64,000 bases of DNA from Gordionus sp. m RMFG-2023. Taxonomy: Eukaryota; Nematomorpha; Gordioida; Chordodea; Parachordodidae. Shown here one piece after another: positions 11,694-23,579 of this stretch. Under the pieces are notes generated by a model. It was not told where the DNA came from, did no database searches, and saw nothing but the letters and a program-made list of their open reading frames with translations. The DNA lies in NCBI RefSeq assembly GCF_954871325.1, contig NC_088777.1, positions 32,589,366-32,653,365 on the forward strand, in the 5' to 3' direction. A program made the position numbers and the translations under genes. Position 1 is the stretch's first letter. Every line of letters begins with the position of its first letter.

Positions 11694-11826
11694 TTGTTAA
11701 TATTAATTTATATTTGTTAATATTAATTTATATTTGTTAATATTAATTTATATTTGTTAATATTAATTTATATTTGTTAATATTAATTTATATTTGTTAA
11801 TATTAATTTATATTTGTTAATATTTA
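11694..11826 (+). repeat. 20-bp tandem repeat inside hAT copy 1
   Basis: About six and a half copies of TGTTAATATTAATTTATATT in perfect succession, close to the left end of the hAT. A single similar unit survives near the corresponding end of copy 3 (about 56605-56635), so this array expanded after the copies separated. Confidence 0.9.
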
Positions 11827-11989
11827 TTTCTATCTCTTATGTATATTTAATTACTTTCACATTCATCTACTAAGTTATTTTATAAATTAATTTTGACTTC
11901 AAGTTTTCCTTGGCGTAATTTACTTATTATTTTCAAATTTTAGTGGCGTATTATTTATCTAAATTTCTAATCAAATAATAATTATCTCT

Positions 11990-12577
11990 CAAACTCCTTG
12001 TTCAACAAAAAGAAAGAAATTGCAAGCTTGTCCAACGAAATTGAGTCTCCGCCATTAAGCAGTAGCAGCTTTTATGGAGTTAGAAGAGCCGATTATTAAT
12101 GCTATTACTGAAATATCATAATGACTTGAAAGAAATATTTCCTCAGAAGCAAGAAAATTATTGGGTATAATACTTATTCCAAATTTTTTTCCTCATTAGA
12201 ATGGATTATTTAATTATACAACTATTTTATGCAATCCTTTTCAAAAACATGACATTGACTTGATTAAGAAGATGAGAATAGCGGAGAGCATTTTATTAAA
12301 ACTCAAGGAAATTAGAGCTAATGTTGATGAAGAATTTCATATTTTATATGTTATTGTTGAGTCAAAAGCAGAGCTATACGTGTTTAATATTTGCCCCCCT
12401 CGACTTACAGTAAGCAAGCTCATCGTGAAAACAATAATATAGGATCAGTAGAAGAGTATTATAAAACAAATGCCCCCTCTCTTAGATACATTTATAACCC
12501 AAATAAATGAATGGCTTTTAATTATCATGCAGAACTTGCAAATCCGCAAATATTACTTCCACAAAAGCCTTTCCAAC
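11990..12577 (+). pseudogene. hAT transposase, middle part (copy 1, left segment)
   Basis: The plus strand matches the transposase of the 18695-22199 copy: AVAAFMELEEPIINAITEIS, then ERNISSEARKLLGIILIPNFFPH, then a 60-codon frame KKMRIAESILLKLKEIRANVDEEFHILYVIVESKAELY. This is the RNase H-like region between the DUF4371 part and the C-terminal dimerisation domain. Stops and shifts break it, and the coding sequence is cut at 12577 by the Gypsy element; its continuation resumes at 35698. Confidence 0.75.
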
Positions 12578-12739
12578 TGTAATATAAATTGAATTTAAAT
12601 TGAATATAATATTAACTTTTCGTTTGTAAATTATATAACCTAAAGGATTGAATTCATGATATATATATATACGTGATATTTTGTATTAAATATAATTTTA
12701 CTTACTTTACCTATTTTACTTATTTAATAAAACACTTCA
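12578..12739 (+). repeat. 5' LTR of element A
   Basis: 162 bases beginning TGTAATATAAATTG and ending AAAACACTTCA. It contains an AT dinucleotide run that differs in length from the other LTR. Confidence 0.92.
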
Positions 12740-12800
12740 TTGGCGACGATATTTTGAGAGAAGATTTATTTGATTTATTAAATTTAAAGTAAAAGACTCA

Positions 12801-13697
12801 ATGGAAGTAGCTCCTATTAAAGTTGAAGATTCAATGGAAGTAGTCCCTATTAAAGTTAAAGACTCAATGGAAGTAGTTCCTATTAAATTCCATATTCCAG
12901 AATTCGTCAAAGAAAAAGTAAATATTCAGGACTACTTATTTAACTTGGAGTTAATTTATAAAGTAAGAAATATTATAGATTTAAATACAAAAAAAAGACC
13001 TGCTTTTAGCCTATATCGGAACAGACAATCTTATCAAAATTAAGAACTTTCACTTTTCAATAAATTTAGAGATGATAAATTATGATACTTTAATAAAAAG
13101 CTTAAATTTGGTGTTCAAGGATAGTTCGAGCATTTTCGTAAATAGGAAAATTTTTTGCTAAAAAGATGTAATGAGACGATTATTGACTTTTCAATTAGGG
13201 TTAAAACTGTCTGTTCTCTTTGTAATTTTAAACCGCCTTTTGATGAACTTTTAAGAGATATATTTATCCTAAAAGTAGGCTTACCTGAGTTGGACAAAGA
13301 ACTTCGGTCAAAGTATATCTAAGGCAATATTACTTTTGAAGAGACCGTGCGTTTAGCGATCGCGCTGTCTTCGTTGGAAAATGAAACCCAGACTGAAGTT
13401 AATAAAATTATTAAAAATAAGCCAACACAGGGTTCGAAAAATAATTATTTTAGAAATAATAATTATACTAACGTCAATAGATTCAATAATAATAAACACT
13501 TTAGTAACAATTATATTCCTAATAATAATTATAGACCTAGTATCAAACCTAACTCTATTCAAAAGAAAGTGATATGCTTTCGTTGCGGTAAGGCAAACCA
13601 CATAGAGAAAGATTGTAGAACCCATGCCATACAAATGATTCTGCCACGGACACCTCGCCTGTCATTTCAAATAAAGCTACCATCGATGCGAAGATAA
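12801..13697 (+). pseudogene. gag region of element A with one zinc knuckle
   Basis: The start carries three near-identical 12-residue units (MEVAPIKVEDS type), encoded by 36-bp tandem repeats. The downstream part is Asn-rich (NNNYxN repeats) and ends in one CCHC knuckle, CFRCGKANHIEKDC (about 13571-13612), the nucleic-acid binding mark of Gag nucleocapsid. I do not see a clear capsid domain. The region is broken; nothing in it suggests a current function. Confidence 0.65.
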
Positions 13698-15242
13698 ATG
13701 GGTTGCAGCTAGCTATGGAGTTTGATACCGGCGCCGCGTGTAGTGTGATTGATGAGGTCACCTGGAATCGTATTGGCAGACCACAACTATCACCGGCTTA
13801 TAAATTAGTGGGATATAATCATATCCAAATCGAAGTACTAGGTAAATGTACCGTAGAAGTCAAAGTAAAAAATATTTCGAAATTTTTACTTATTTGGGTA
13901 GTTAAAGGGGAGAATTCCCTTATTTTTGGGATGCCTTTCATTAGAGAATTTGATATAAAACTACCAGAAGAAGTTCGTATTAATAAAATAAATATGAATG
14001 TTCCCTCTTTAAATACGATTGCTTCGAAATTCCCTCAAGTTTTTAAAAAAAAATTAGGTGAAATCAAACTGCAAAAGGCAGTCATCCGAATAGAACCGAA
14101 CACGTTACCGATTGCATTACCACCAAGAAGAGTTCCTTTTCCGTTGCGTCGAACCATTGAAGCTGAGTTGGACAGACATTTAGACGAAGGCGTTATCGAG
14201 AAGGTGGATCCAACAATAACTCCAATCACTTGGGCTACGCCAACGGTTAATATCTTAAAGAAATCCGGTGCCGTACGGATATGCGGAGATTTTCGTTTAA
14301 CAATCAACAAATATCTAGCGATCGATAACGATTTACTACCAACTTTCGTCGAACTAACAAATAAAATCGCGGGTGGTAAAATATTTTCAACAATAGATTT
14401 AAGAGATGCATTTTTACAATTCGGAGTTAGTCCAGAATGTAGGGACCTTTTAGTAATTTCGACACATGTCGGTTATTACCGATACCAAAGAATTCCATTT
14501 GGTTTGACTAGCGCTCCGATAATATTCCAACGCTTTATGAAAAACCTATTAAAGGGAATTCCTATGGTTAGTGTATTTTTAGACGACATAATTATTGCAG
14601 GTGAGAATAATTCCGATCACATAGTTAATTTGGAAGAAGTATTAAGAAGATTTGTGAAGGCTGGACTGACCACGACGACCGATAAAATTAAAATCGGAGA
14701 AAAGTCAGTCACTTATTTAGGTCATGTTATTGACAGTTTCGGAATTCACCCTACAGAAGATAAGATTAGCTCTATAAAAAATTTTAAAACACCTTCCAAT
14801 GTTAAAGAACTACGTTCATTTCTTGGAATAGTGAATTATCATGAGGCATTTATTAAAAAATTGCATTCTATTTGTGCGCCTTTACACCGACTAACGAGTA
14901 AAAATGTTGGTTGGTTTTGGTCAGCTAAAGAAAATGAAATATTTACTAAAGTTAAAAATATATTGTCAAAAGAAGATACAATAATTCCTTATTCAGCCGA
15001 TATCCCTATCGTGATTTCTTGTGACGCTTCCGAAGATGGTCTAGGAGCTGTTATTGCACACCGATTTCTTACTGGCCAGAAGAAACCGATTGCTTACGCA
15101 TCGAGGACACTTTCGGCGGCTGAAAAGAATTATGCCACAATTGATCGGGAGGCTTCGGCGATTATGTTCGCTATCGAGAAGTTTCATCAATATATTTTTG
15201 GAAGACATTTTATCTTGGTTACTGATCATAAACCATTACAAT

Positions 15243-15645
15243 CAGTGGCGTAGCTACGGGGGTGGTTTTCGGGTTTGGACCCCTCCCAGAGCAAAAATTT
15301 TTTTTTAGATTATACGTTCAAAAGACTTAAAAGTGATTTTATATGAATTATATTTTTCTGGTTTTGATGTTTGTGGAAGGATATTATATTACTATTGAAA
15401 TTATTCTGGATAGTATTATTATAAAGTCATTGAGAATAATCTACTAAATTATAATAACATATTATTGATGCATTTAAAAAATATATTTATTATATATTAT
15501 CGAAGATATGGTTATGATTTGTAAGATAAACCCGGCCGAAGGCCGAGCAAAAGGGCCGAAGGCCCGTTAAAGGAGTCTGGGGGCGAAGCCCCCAGCTTTT
15601 ATATGTATGGACCCCCTCTAAGGAAAATTCCTAGCTACGCCACTG
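15243..15645. mobile_element. 403-bp hAT MITE (CAGTGGCGTAGCTA family) inside element A
   Basis: Ends CAGTGGCGTAGCTACGG and CTAGCTACGCCACTG are inverted. Perfect 8-bp duplications ATTACAAT occur at 15235-15242 and 15646-15653. No coding capacity. The right half holds three consecutive GC hairpins with GAA loops (15533-15595). As it interrupts RNase H, it entered after element A. The sharp ends and perfect duplication indicate a recent insertion. Confidence 0.95.
15533..15595. other. three GAA-loop hairpins in a row
   Basis: CGGCC-GAA-GGCCG (15533-15545), GGGCC-GAA-GGCCC (15553-15565) and CTGGGGGC-GAA-GCCCCCAG (15577-15595). Stems of 5, 5 and 8 bp share the same three-base loop. They stand out as GC islands in an AT-rich MITE. 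Confidence 0.9.
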
Positions 15646-17126
15646 ATTACAATATATTTTAGGTGATAAAAGAGATCTTAACAAAATAACAAATAACCGT
15701 TTAATACGGTGGGCGACGAAACTATTAAATTATGATTATGAGATAATATATAGACCAGGTAATCAAAATAAATGTGCCGATGCTCTGTCCCGTTTGGGGG
15801 TAGAGAAAGCAAAAACCAATGAAGTTACAAAAAAATTCGAAGAAGAAATCAGAGGATTAAAAATTAATTTAATAGAGGATTTATCTTTCACACGCAGTAA
15901 AGTCGTAAGTGAAACGAGCAATGATATAAACCTAAAAGAGATTATTAAATTAATAAAAAATCATTGGTATATTGATAATATAAATAATTATTCGGAGATT
16001 GTAAAAAAATATATTTCGATTAAAGATAATATTTCGTTCGAAGAAGGATTATTATTTTATAATGATAGAATTATTATTCCAGATATTTTAAAAAAGGAGG
16101 TTTTATATGTGATTCATCGAGGACATCCTGGGATAGTGGGGATGAAATCATTGTGTAGATATTACTTATTTTGGACAAATCTCGATACTGATGTTGAAGA
16201 CTTTGTTAAATGTTGTAAGAGTTGTCAAGAAGGAAGGCCGGGAGCTAAAGAAGTGCCATTATACAATTGGAACATTCCTACCCGACCTTGGGAACGATTA
16301 CACATTGATTTGACAGGCCCCGTATCTGGAAAATATTGGTTAATTTGCGTAGACGCTTTTACCAAATGGGTTGAAGTTGCAATTTTAACACATATTAATT
16401 CGGCGAGTGTAATAAATAATCTGCGTAATTATTTCGCTAGATTTGGGTTACCTCGCTACATTGTCTCAGATAACGGTACTCAGTTTACTGGATCTGAATT
16501 CAAAACGTTTTTTTTTAAAAACAATATAAAACATTTTAGATCGGCCCCTTATAGCCCCAAATCGAATGGTTTGGCTGAACGATATATACGGACGATAAAG
16601 ACGCGTTTCTATGCTGGAAGGAGATGTTGGACTCCGGACCAGTTAAATTTAGCAAATGTTTTAATTACTCACCGTAATACTCCCAATGCAACTACTGGTA
16701 AATCTCCTGCCTAGATGATGTTTGGAAGGTCGCTTAGGACGACATTGGATCAGTGGAAATTATCAACGAGAGAAAGGACGGAAAACGCTCTATGGAAACA
16801 AAAGTACTACAAAGATAGAAGTGTTGAACCTCGGGAGTTTGTAGAGCAGCAAAAAGTTATGATAGCAAACGAAAGGACAGCAGGGTGGCATGAAGGAAAA
16901 GTGTTACAACGAAAAAGCGCAATATTGTACGATGTGGAATCAGAGGGGATCGTTAAAAACAAGCATGCAGATCAATTGAGGGATGCACATACACAAGAGA
17001 AGGAAATACCCGTTACGTTGACCGAAGAAGTGGAAAAGGCAGACCATGAGAATACAACTCTTGAAAAAAGAGTTTCGAAACCCCCATTACGTTATCACGA
17101 TGAATTCAATTTATAGTGGGGAGAAC

Positions 17127-17286
17127 TGTAATATAAATTGAATTTAAATTGAATATAATATTAACTTTTCGTTTGTAAATTATATAACCTGAAGGATTGA
17201 ATTCATGATATATATATGCGTGATATTTTGTATTAAATATACTTTTACTTACTTTACCTATTTTACTTATTTAATAAAACACTTCA
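17127..17286 (+). repeat. 3' LTR of element A
   Basis: 160 bases matching 12578-12739 nearly throughout; AATAAA near its end is a likely polyadenylation signal. Confidence 0.92.
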
Positions 17287-17299
17287 CCAACCTTTTTCA

Positions 17300-18497
17300 T
17301 AGTGTTGTTAAATTGCTGGGTCGGGTCGGCTTGGCCGAAAACCCAGCAAGGTTTGAGCCGAAAAAACGACCTTAACAAGCGAACCCATTTAGCCATAGAT
17401 CAGACCGACCCGACACAATGGGCCTCATGAACCGACACAATGGGCCTCATGAGCCGACCCATTGGGCCGACCCGATGAGTCGGCTTGCTGGGTCGGCTTG
17501 TTGGGTCGGCTTGCGTAAAAATTTGTCATAATCGTCTTTAAGTTTTTTCGAATTTTTTTGAAGCAAATAGGTAAAAATATATATTGTAAACATGTTAAAT
17601 TAAATTTTCAGTGAATATGTACCTTAGAAAAGTGACAATTGTCATAATCGTCATTTTTAAGTTTTTTCGAATTTTTTTGAAGCAAATAGGTAAAAATATA
17701 TGTTGTTGTGAACATGTTAAATTAAATTTTCAGTGAATATGTACCTTAGAAAAGTGACAATTGTCATAATCGTCATCTTTAAGTTTTTTCGAATTTTTTT
17801 GAAGCAAATAGGTAAAAATAAATATTGTAAACAAGACATGTTAAATTATTTTCAGTGAATATGTACCAGTGACAATTGTTATAATCGTCATTTTTAAGTT
17901 TTTTCGAATTTTTTTGAAGCAAATAGGTAAAAATATATATTGTAAACATGTTAAATTAAATTTTCAGTGAATATGTACCTTAGAAAAGTGACAATTGTCA
18001 TAATCGTCATTTTTAAGTTTTTTCGAATTTTTTTGAAGCAAATAGGTAAAGATATGTATTGTAAACATGTTAAATTAAATTTTCAGTGAATATGTACCTT
18101 AGAAAAGTGACAATTGTCATAATCGTCATTTTTAAGTTTTTTCGAATTTTTTTGTAGAAAATAGGTAAAAATATATATTGTAAAATGTTAAATTAAATTT
18201 TCAGTGAATATGTACCTTAGAAAAGTGACAATTACCATAATCGTCATTTTTAAGTTTTTTCGAATTTTTTTGAAGCAAATAGGTAAAAATATATATTGTA
18301 AACATGTTAAATTAAATTTTCAGTGAATATGTACATTAGAAAAGTGACAATTGTCATAATCGTCATTTTTAAGTTTTGTCGAATTTTTTTGAAGAGAATA
18401 GGTAAAAATATATATTGTAAACATGTTAAATTAAATTTTCAGTGAATATGTACGTTAGAAAAGTGACAATTGTCATAATCGTCATCTTTAAGTTTTT
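17300..18497 (+). repeat. left arm of foldback-like element: TIR, GC-rich block, eight 118-bp units
   Basis: After the terminal TAGTGTTGTTAAATTGCTGG comes a 200-base block full of GGGTCGGCTTG and its complement CCGACCCA (17320-17515), able to fold on itself. From about 17520 eight tandem units follow, each marked by GTCATAATCGTC, GAAGCAAATAGGTAAAAATA and TTTTCAGTGAATATGTACC. Units differ by small changes. No inner TIR is seen at the end near 18497. Confidence 0.88.
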
Positions 18498-18694
18498 TTA
18501 AAACTTTCTTTTAATCTTAGTGGTTTTTAATATTATAAAGTTCTAAAATTTTATTTTTATAAAGAAATTTCTAGTGCCATTTTTTTAACACCAGGCTTGA
18601 AATGTTAAAATTAAAAAAACATTTTATTTATGTTTAAAGTCTTGTAAAAAGTTTTGGCTATTTAAAGATTTTCTAAAATCATTGGATCTAGTAA

Positions 18695-21600
18695 CAGTAG
18701 CGTACGCAGGAATTTGGTGTGGGGGGGGATAATTAAATTTTTTAATATTGTTATTTAAAAATATCAAGCATAAATTTATTAGGACTAATAACTATTTCTA
18801 ATATACAAATTTAAATTAATATGAATTATAAAAAATTAAATATATAAACCGGTATATAAAAATAAATTTGATTTAAAAAATATTAAACCGATATAACCGG
18901 CGGCATATAAATACTTTAAATAAATCTGAATTATAAAATATTAAGTGGATATAACCAGGATATGATGACTATAAAATAAATAATCCATAATATAAATTTA
19001 AATTTTTTTGAGCCTTTAAAATTTATATATAAAGTATAAAAAATCTAAATGTTGGAAATATGAATAATTATATTTTTTATGTAAAAGAAAAATATATAAG
19101 ACATTAAAAAATGATAGCACAAAAAATATTATAGAAACATTATATTTTTATAATGTAAAATCCAATCTTCGTTGGGAGTGAGCTAATCAATTATCTCATC
19201 CGTGTTTGACTTCAAATGCCTATGAATATTCAAAAGGGCCAGACCATTCAACCTACTTTCAGAAGTTTTATTTCTTAGGTCCGTTTTTAATCTTCTTAAA
19301 GAAGAGAATGTTCTCTCATTAGTTGCAGTATTAATGGGAAGAGTTGCTAATATATATAATAATTTCAATATATTGGGAAAATAATCTAAAAGATGTTTGA
19401 AATGATGCAAAGCATCCATAGCATTTTTTGGGACTATATCAACCATAGTTAATATTTTATACCATAGTTGGCATTCAGCTAATAAAGCATTATGAGATAC
19501 ATTAATGTCTTCATGATAAAATCTTTCAAATATTTAATTTTTTTCTATCACCATCTGAAAAAGGTTCAGAGGGCTTTTGCGGAAGTAATATCTGCAGATT
19601 AATAAGTGCTTCTTGATGAAACCTTTCATTTACTTGGGTTATAAATGTATCTAAAAGAGGTATAAAGACATTTATTTTATAATATTCTTCTATTGACCCT
19701 ATATTAATATTTGGACGATAAGTTTGCCTTACTGCAAGTCGAGGGAGACAAATATTGAACTCATATAGCTCTGCTTTTGATTCAACATTAACATATAAAA
19801 TATGAAATTCCTCATCAGCATTAGCTCTAATTTCTTTGAGTTCTAATAAAATTGTCTCTGCTATTCTCATCATCTCAATCAAATCAATATCAAGTTTTAG
19901 AAAAGTATTACATAAAATAGTTGTATAATTAAATAATTTATTAATACATTCTAATGCGAAAAAAAATTTGGTGTAAGTATTGAATCCAGTAACTTGCTTG
20001 CTTCTGAAGAAATATCTCTTTCAGACCATTGTGATATTTCTGTAAGAGCATTAATAATCGGCTCTTCTAACTCGATAAAAGCTGTTACTGCTTGATGTCG
20101 AAGACTCCATCTTGTTGGACAAGCTTTTTGCAATTTTTTTCTCCTTGTTGGGCAAGGAGTTTCAGATATAATTCTGTTCAAAATATTTTAACGCTTGGGG
20201 TATCTAAACATCTCATAGATGCTAGATAATTTACCTGATATAAATATAGAAAATTTAATTTTAATAATTAAAAACCTAAGCAATTTGATATCAATGGTAA
20301 AGAACATGAATCCGATATTGCTAAGTTGAGTGAATGGGCAGCACAGTGGACATATATAGCGGTTGGGCATTTTTTTTAATAAATGCCTGAAGCCCATTGA
20401 ATTGTCCACTCATTGCACGAACTCCATCCTACCCTTGCCCACGTATCATATTTATATTTAGCTATATTTTTGAAAATAATTATATAATAAGATTAATTAT
20501 TACTTTTAATTTTTTAAGATTCACAAATATTACATCAGCTAAAGCAGACCCAATCATGCTTGAAACAGGAATAAATTGAAGAAACATTTCCTTGATAATG
20601 TTTTTATGAGTATCTACATATCGCGCACACAACGACATCTGCTCAATGCCAGCAATGTCCGTGGTCTCATCTGCCAAAATTGAGAAGCATGGGGCAGAAT
20701 TAATTTTAACAATCAATTTTTCTAAAATGATATTGTTGCAAATATCAATTATCTCATTTTGTATCCTAGGGCTGAGATAAGTAGCATTTTTATTGGTACT
20801 AATGAGGCTCTCCATTAATACAGGATCTCCTAATGCTTTAAATTTTAAAAGTCCACGGAAATTACCTTCGTTATCATTATTATTTAAATTTAAGCTTCCT
20901 GAATCCTTGTGGCCACGAAGTGCTAGGCCTTGCAAGCCACAATATAAAATAGCCTCAATAGTTAGTTTTATCTTGCCTCTATTTTCTTTTGCAATTTTAA
21001 CCCAATTTTTATCAATTATTGCTGAAATGGGAATCATATCCCCCTTTTGAATTGATTCTTTTGAGGAAATAATCAGTTCACAGCTTTTGTGATAATTTGT
21101 TTTCTGATGATTGTCAAAAATCTCCCCCGCATCTTTGTATTTATTGAAAGGAGTCTTAACAAGAGTGTTAAGCTTAACTAGATTTATGCCAGCATATCGT
21201 GGTCTAAACAGGACACATATTTTGCAATATGCTCCAGTCTCGGATGGAGTATGCTAGCCATAACCACCTTGTAAAATAGCTATTTTGAAATTTTAACTTC
21301 GATTAGCACATAAAGTTTGGGGATATTGAAAATTAAGGGGTGGAATATAAATCTATTATTAAATAAAATATTTATCATAGGCATCTTTAATATATACCTT
21401 TTTAAGAAGTATATGTCTTTCTTCTAGGCTAATATTATCTTTATCTAAAAAATTGGCTATATCATATGGATGATCATTGTACTCTAGTTATTAAATTAAA
21501 ATTATTTTAAAAAAATTATTGCTGCACATTGTTGCAATTTCATTCTTTTACTAAATTAAATACCTAAAATTCTTATTTTACTATCCCATCCTTACTATTA

Positions 21601-22199
21601 CAAGGTTCCTCAAAATAATCTTATGATGAATCTTAAAAGATTCAGTTATTTTATTATTACATAATTAAATTAACATTTCATTTTCAAAGTAGGTGTTTAA
21701 AAAAACCGCCAAAAGTACATAAAAATGTAAAATTACTTATTTACATAAAAATGTAAAATTATTTATTAAATACCAAATGTATTTTTAGAATAACTGACCT
21801 TTAGATGGCTCTATATGCTGACTATCTATTATTTTTTCAACAATTCTTTCATTATTAGCTATTATGAAGGGGGGGGGTTTAATTGCTAAAAATATTTTTA
21901 AATTAAAATATTATTATTTTCACCTTCAGCGTTTTTTTAAAAAAAGTCTAATATCCATGACTAGAAATTTGAAAATTATAATATCGGTAAATTTAAAAAT
22001 AATAGATAAATATTACGTCACAAGGAAAACTTGAAAATGAAATTAATTGATAAAGTAAATTAGTAAATGAAAAAGGTTATAATATAAAAATTTAAAAAGA
22101 AATAGATATGAATAAATATAATAAAATATAAAAAATAATATTTTTGAAAAATATGTCCGGCATCTGCATTTTGGCTTTCCCCCGCTGCGTACGCCAATG
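18695..22199 (-). mobile_element. hAT transposon (ZMYM1-like family), copy 2, 3.5 kb
   Basis: Left end CAGTAGCGTACGCAGG at 18695, right end CTGCGTACGCCAATG at 22199. Perfect 8-bp duplications TCTAGTAA at 18687-18694 and 22200-22207. G-rich and C-rich runs lie just inside the ends. It carries the most complete transposase of the family in the window, on the minus strand, but with stops and shifts. It lacks the 357-bp MITE that copies 1 and 3 share. Confidence 0.92.
19183..21260 (-). pseudogene. hAT transposase, ZMYM1-like (TTF zinc finger, DUF4371, RNase H core, dimerisation domain)
   Basis: Reading down from 21260: WLAYS and YCKICVLF with a later NYHKSCE form a TTF-type zinc finger; ILYCGLQGLALRGH and FSILADETTDIAGIEQMS (20480-21037) are DUF4371 with the first catalytic Asp in ADETTD; HSLNLAISDSC follows at about 20300; then EEPIINALTEIS and KEIRANADEEFHILYVNVES (19526-20181); and finally ILATLPINTATNERTFSSLR (19183-19446), the dimerisation domain. 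The pieces fall in different frames with gaps, so at least four breaks or introns separate them. It would bind and move elements with GCGTACGC-type ends; here it is probably inactive. Confidence 0.85.
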
Positions 22200-22207
22200 T
22201 CTAGTAA

Positions 22208-23290
22208 TAAGGTGTCACTGCAATTATATTTTATTCCGATAAGGAAAATTTGATTTAAAATTGTTTTAAGCCTATTTAAAAAATTTTGATATTGGAAAGA
22301 TGTTATAAAATATTTGGATTCAGTAAGAAATTTTTTCTTTCATTACTTTTTGACTCCACCCTTAAAAATCTAGAAATATAAAAAAAATTATACTTATTTT
22401 CAGACTAGTAAAAAGTTTTTATAATTAGAAAAATATTTCTAAACCTCTAATATTGATACTGCTATTATATTTTATTCTTTTTTTTTAACTTGAACTTAGT
22501 TTATAATATTTGGTATTAGATATGAGTGGTATATCATTTGAAACTTTTTAAAGGATTGGTAGATAATAGGGAAATACAGGGATAATTGAGCAAGGAACTC
22601 ATTTTTAAATTTAAGACATTCAGATACATATATTGTTCCTAATCTTATAAAAATATTAAGTAATATGTAACTACTATAAATTTTTTATATCAAATTTGAT
22701 TTGAAACACAAGATTTTAATTATTATTTGATTTAAGATCATGGATATAATTCTTGACAAATTTTAAATTATTTTTCATAATTTCTGAGTTTTACAAATAT
22801 TTTGTTTACATATCACGATTGTTAAAGCGAGTGTTAGCGGGCCTTGCTAAACCCCCTAAATACTTTCTACCACTAATGCATCATTATAAATTATAATTTT
22901 TAATTGATTTTTTTTCTTTGGAAATTGTGTGGATGACTTATGCAAAATCCAAATATTCATACTTAAGAATGAATATCATAGAAAAACATTTAGATCTTCA
23001 GAGATACTACTAATTAGGAATTAAAAATTTTTTATCTATAACCCCCCCCCCCCCCTTTCTTTTTAGAAATAATAACTATTTTTAATTTAAAAATGATATA
23101 TTTAAAAATATTCATTTATCGCAAGTAGGCTCTTATATTTTATAAGTAAAAATTTACAAATGCAAAATATATAAGGCACATTATCATATTTTTATTATTT
23201 TCATAAATAAAAAATAAAAATTATATGTATAAATCAAAATAACAAATAATGGAAAAATAACAAATTATACAAAAAATTCGTCACGCAAAT
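22208..23290. other. foldback-element core, no gene recognised
   Basis: AT-rich sequence between the hAT copy and the Ac-like fragment. It includes a run of about 15 C at 23041-23055. No TIR or open frame that I can support. Confidence 0.5.
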
Positions 23291-23294
23291 TGAA

Positions 23295-23575
23295 AACATT
23301 AACATCCCATGAATTTATACATATGCATTGTTTTAATGGCTGACATCCTATTCCTCTTCTTAGTAATGGTTGCGCCGGCTCGAGAAAAAATACGTTCGCT
23401 TGATATGGACGTAATTTGTTAGCATAAGTAATCCTTGGCCATTGTCGACAGCTTTGAAAAACGATTAGCGTTTTGAGACCACCAATCTATAACATCAACA
23501 GAGGTTTGAGCAACCGGATCTGTAATATCTTTTTTAAAAAAATATCATTTGTATGATTTATACATGGGTCAGGAT
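23295..23575 (-). pseudogene. Ac-like hAT transposase C-terminal dimerisation fragment
   Basis: The minus strand reads DPVAQTSVDVIDWWSQNANRF continuing as SKLSTMAKDYLC, one stop, then ITSISSERIFSRAGATITKK and RNRMSAIKTMHM. The WW, SERIFSRAG and KKRNRM motifs are diagnostic of the hAT dimerisation domain of the Ac/hobo type. It differs from the other hAT families here. Being in the core of the foldback-like element, it could be what is left of that element's own transposase; this is inference. Confidence 0.8.
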
Positions 23576-23579
23576 TTTA

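Larger units (their letters stand above)
13703..17116 (+). pseudogene. pol region of element A (protease, RT, RNase H, integrase), split by a MITE
   Basis: In order: aspartic protease motif FDTGAACSVID, RT with ICGDFRLTIN, DLRDAFLQF, IPFGLTSAP and the catalytic FLDD, RNase H with SCDASEDGLGA and TDHKPLQ, the zinc-binding HRGHPGIVG...CKSCQ segment and integrase core with HIDLTGP, VSDNGTQFTG and SNGLAERY (DDE). The tail (about 16715-17116) is the integrase C-terminal region. The mix is typical of the compact mag/K02A2.6-like Gypsy lineage. It is broken: the hAT MITE at 15243-15645 lies in RNase H and there are a few other breaks. Confidence 0.9.
12578..17286 (+). mobile_element. Ty3/Gypsy LTR element A (compact, mag/K02A2.6-like), broken
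   Basis: Two LTRs of about 160 bases bound the element, with 5-bp duplications CCAAC at 12573-12577 and 17287-17291. A primer-binding-type TTGGCGACGAT follows the left LTR and a purine tract GTGGGGAGAAC precedes the right one. Order: gag region, zinc knuckle, protease, RT, RNase H, integrase. A 403-bp hAT MITE sits inside. The LTRs differ by about three substitutions and one small indel, so it is fairly young, yet the coding region is broken by the MITE and a few further breaks. Confidence 0.92.

Noticed and set aside
15531-15600. Bacterial or organellar insert because of GC hairpins
   Set aside because: The hairpins lie within a MITE with perfect ends and a target duplication.
17520-18497. 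CRISPR-like array of regular repeats
   Set aside because: Units of 118 bp are contiguous without unique spacers, occur inverted in the partner arm and sit inside a transposon in a eukaryotic sequence.
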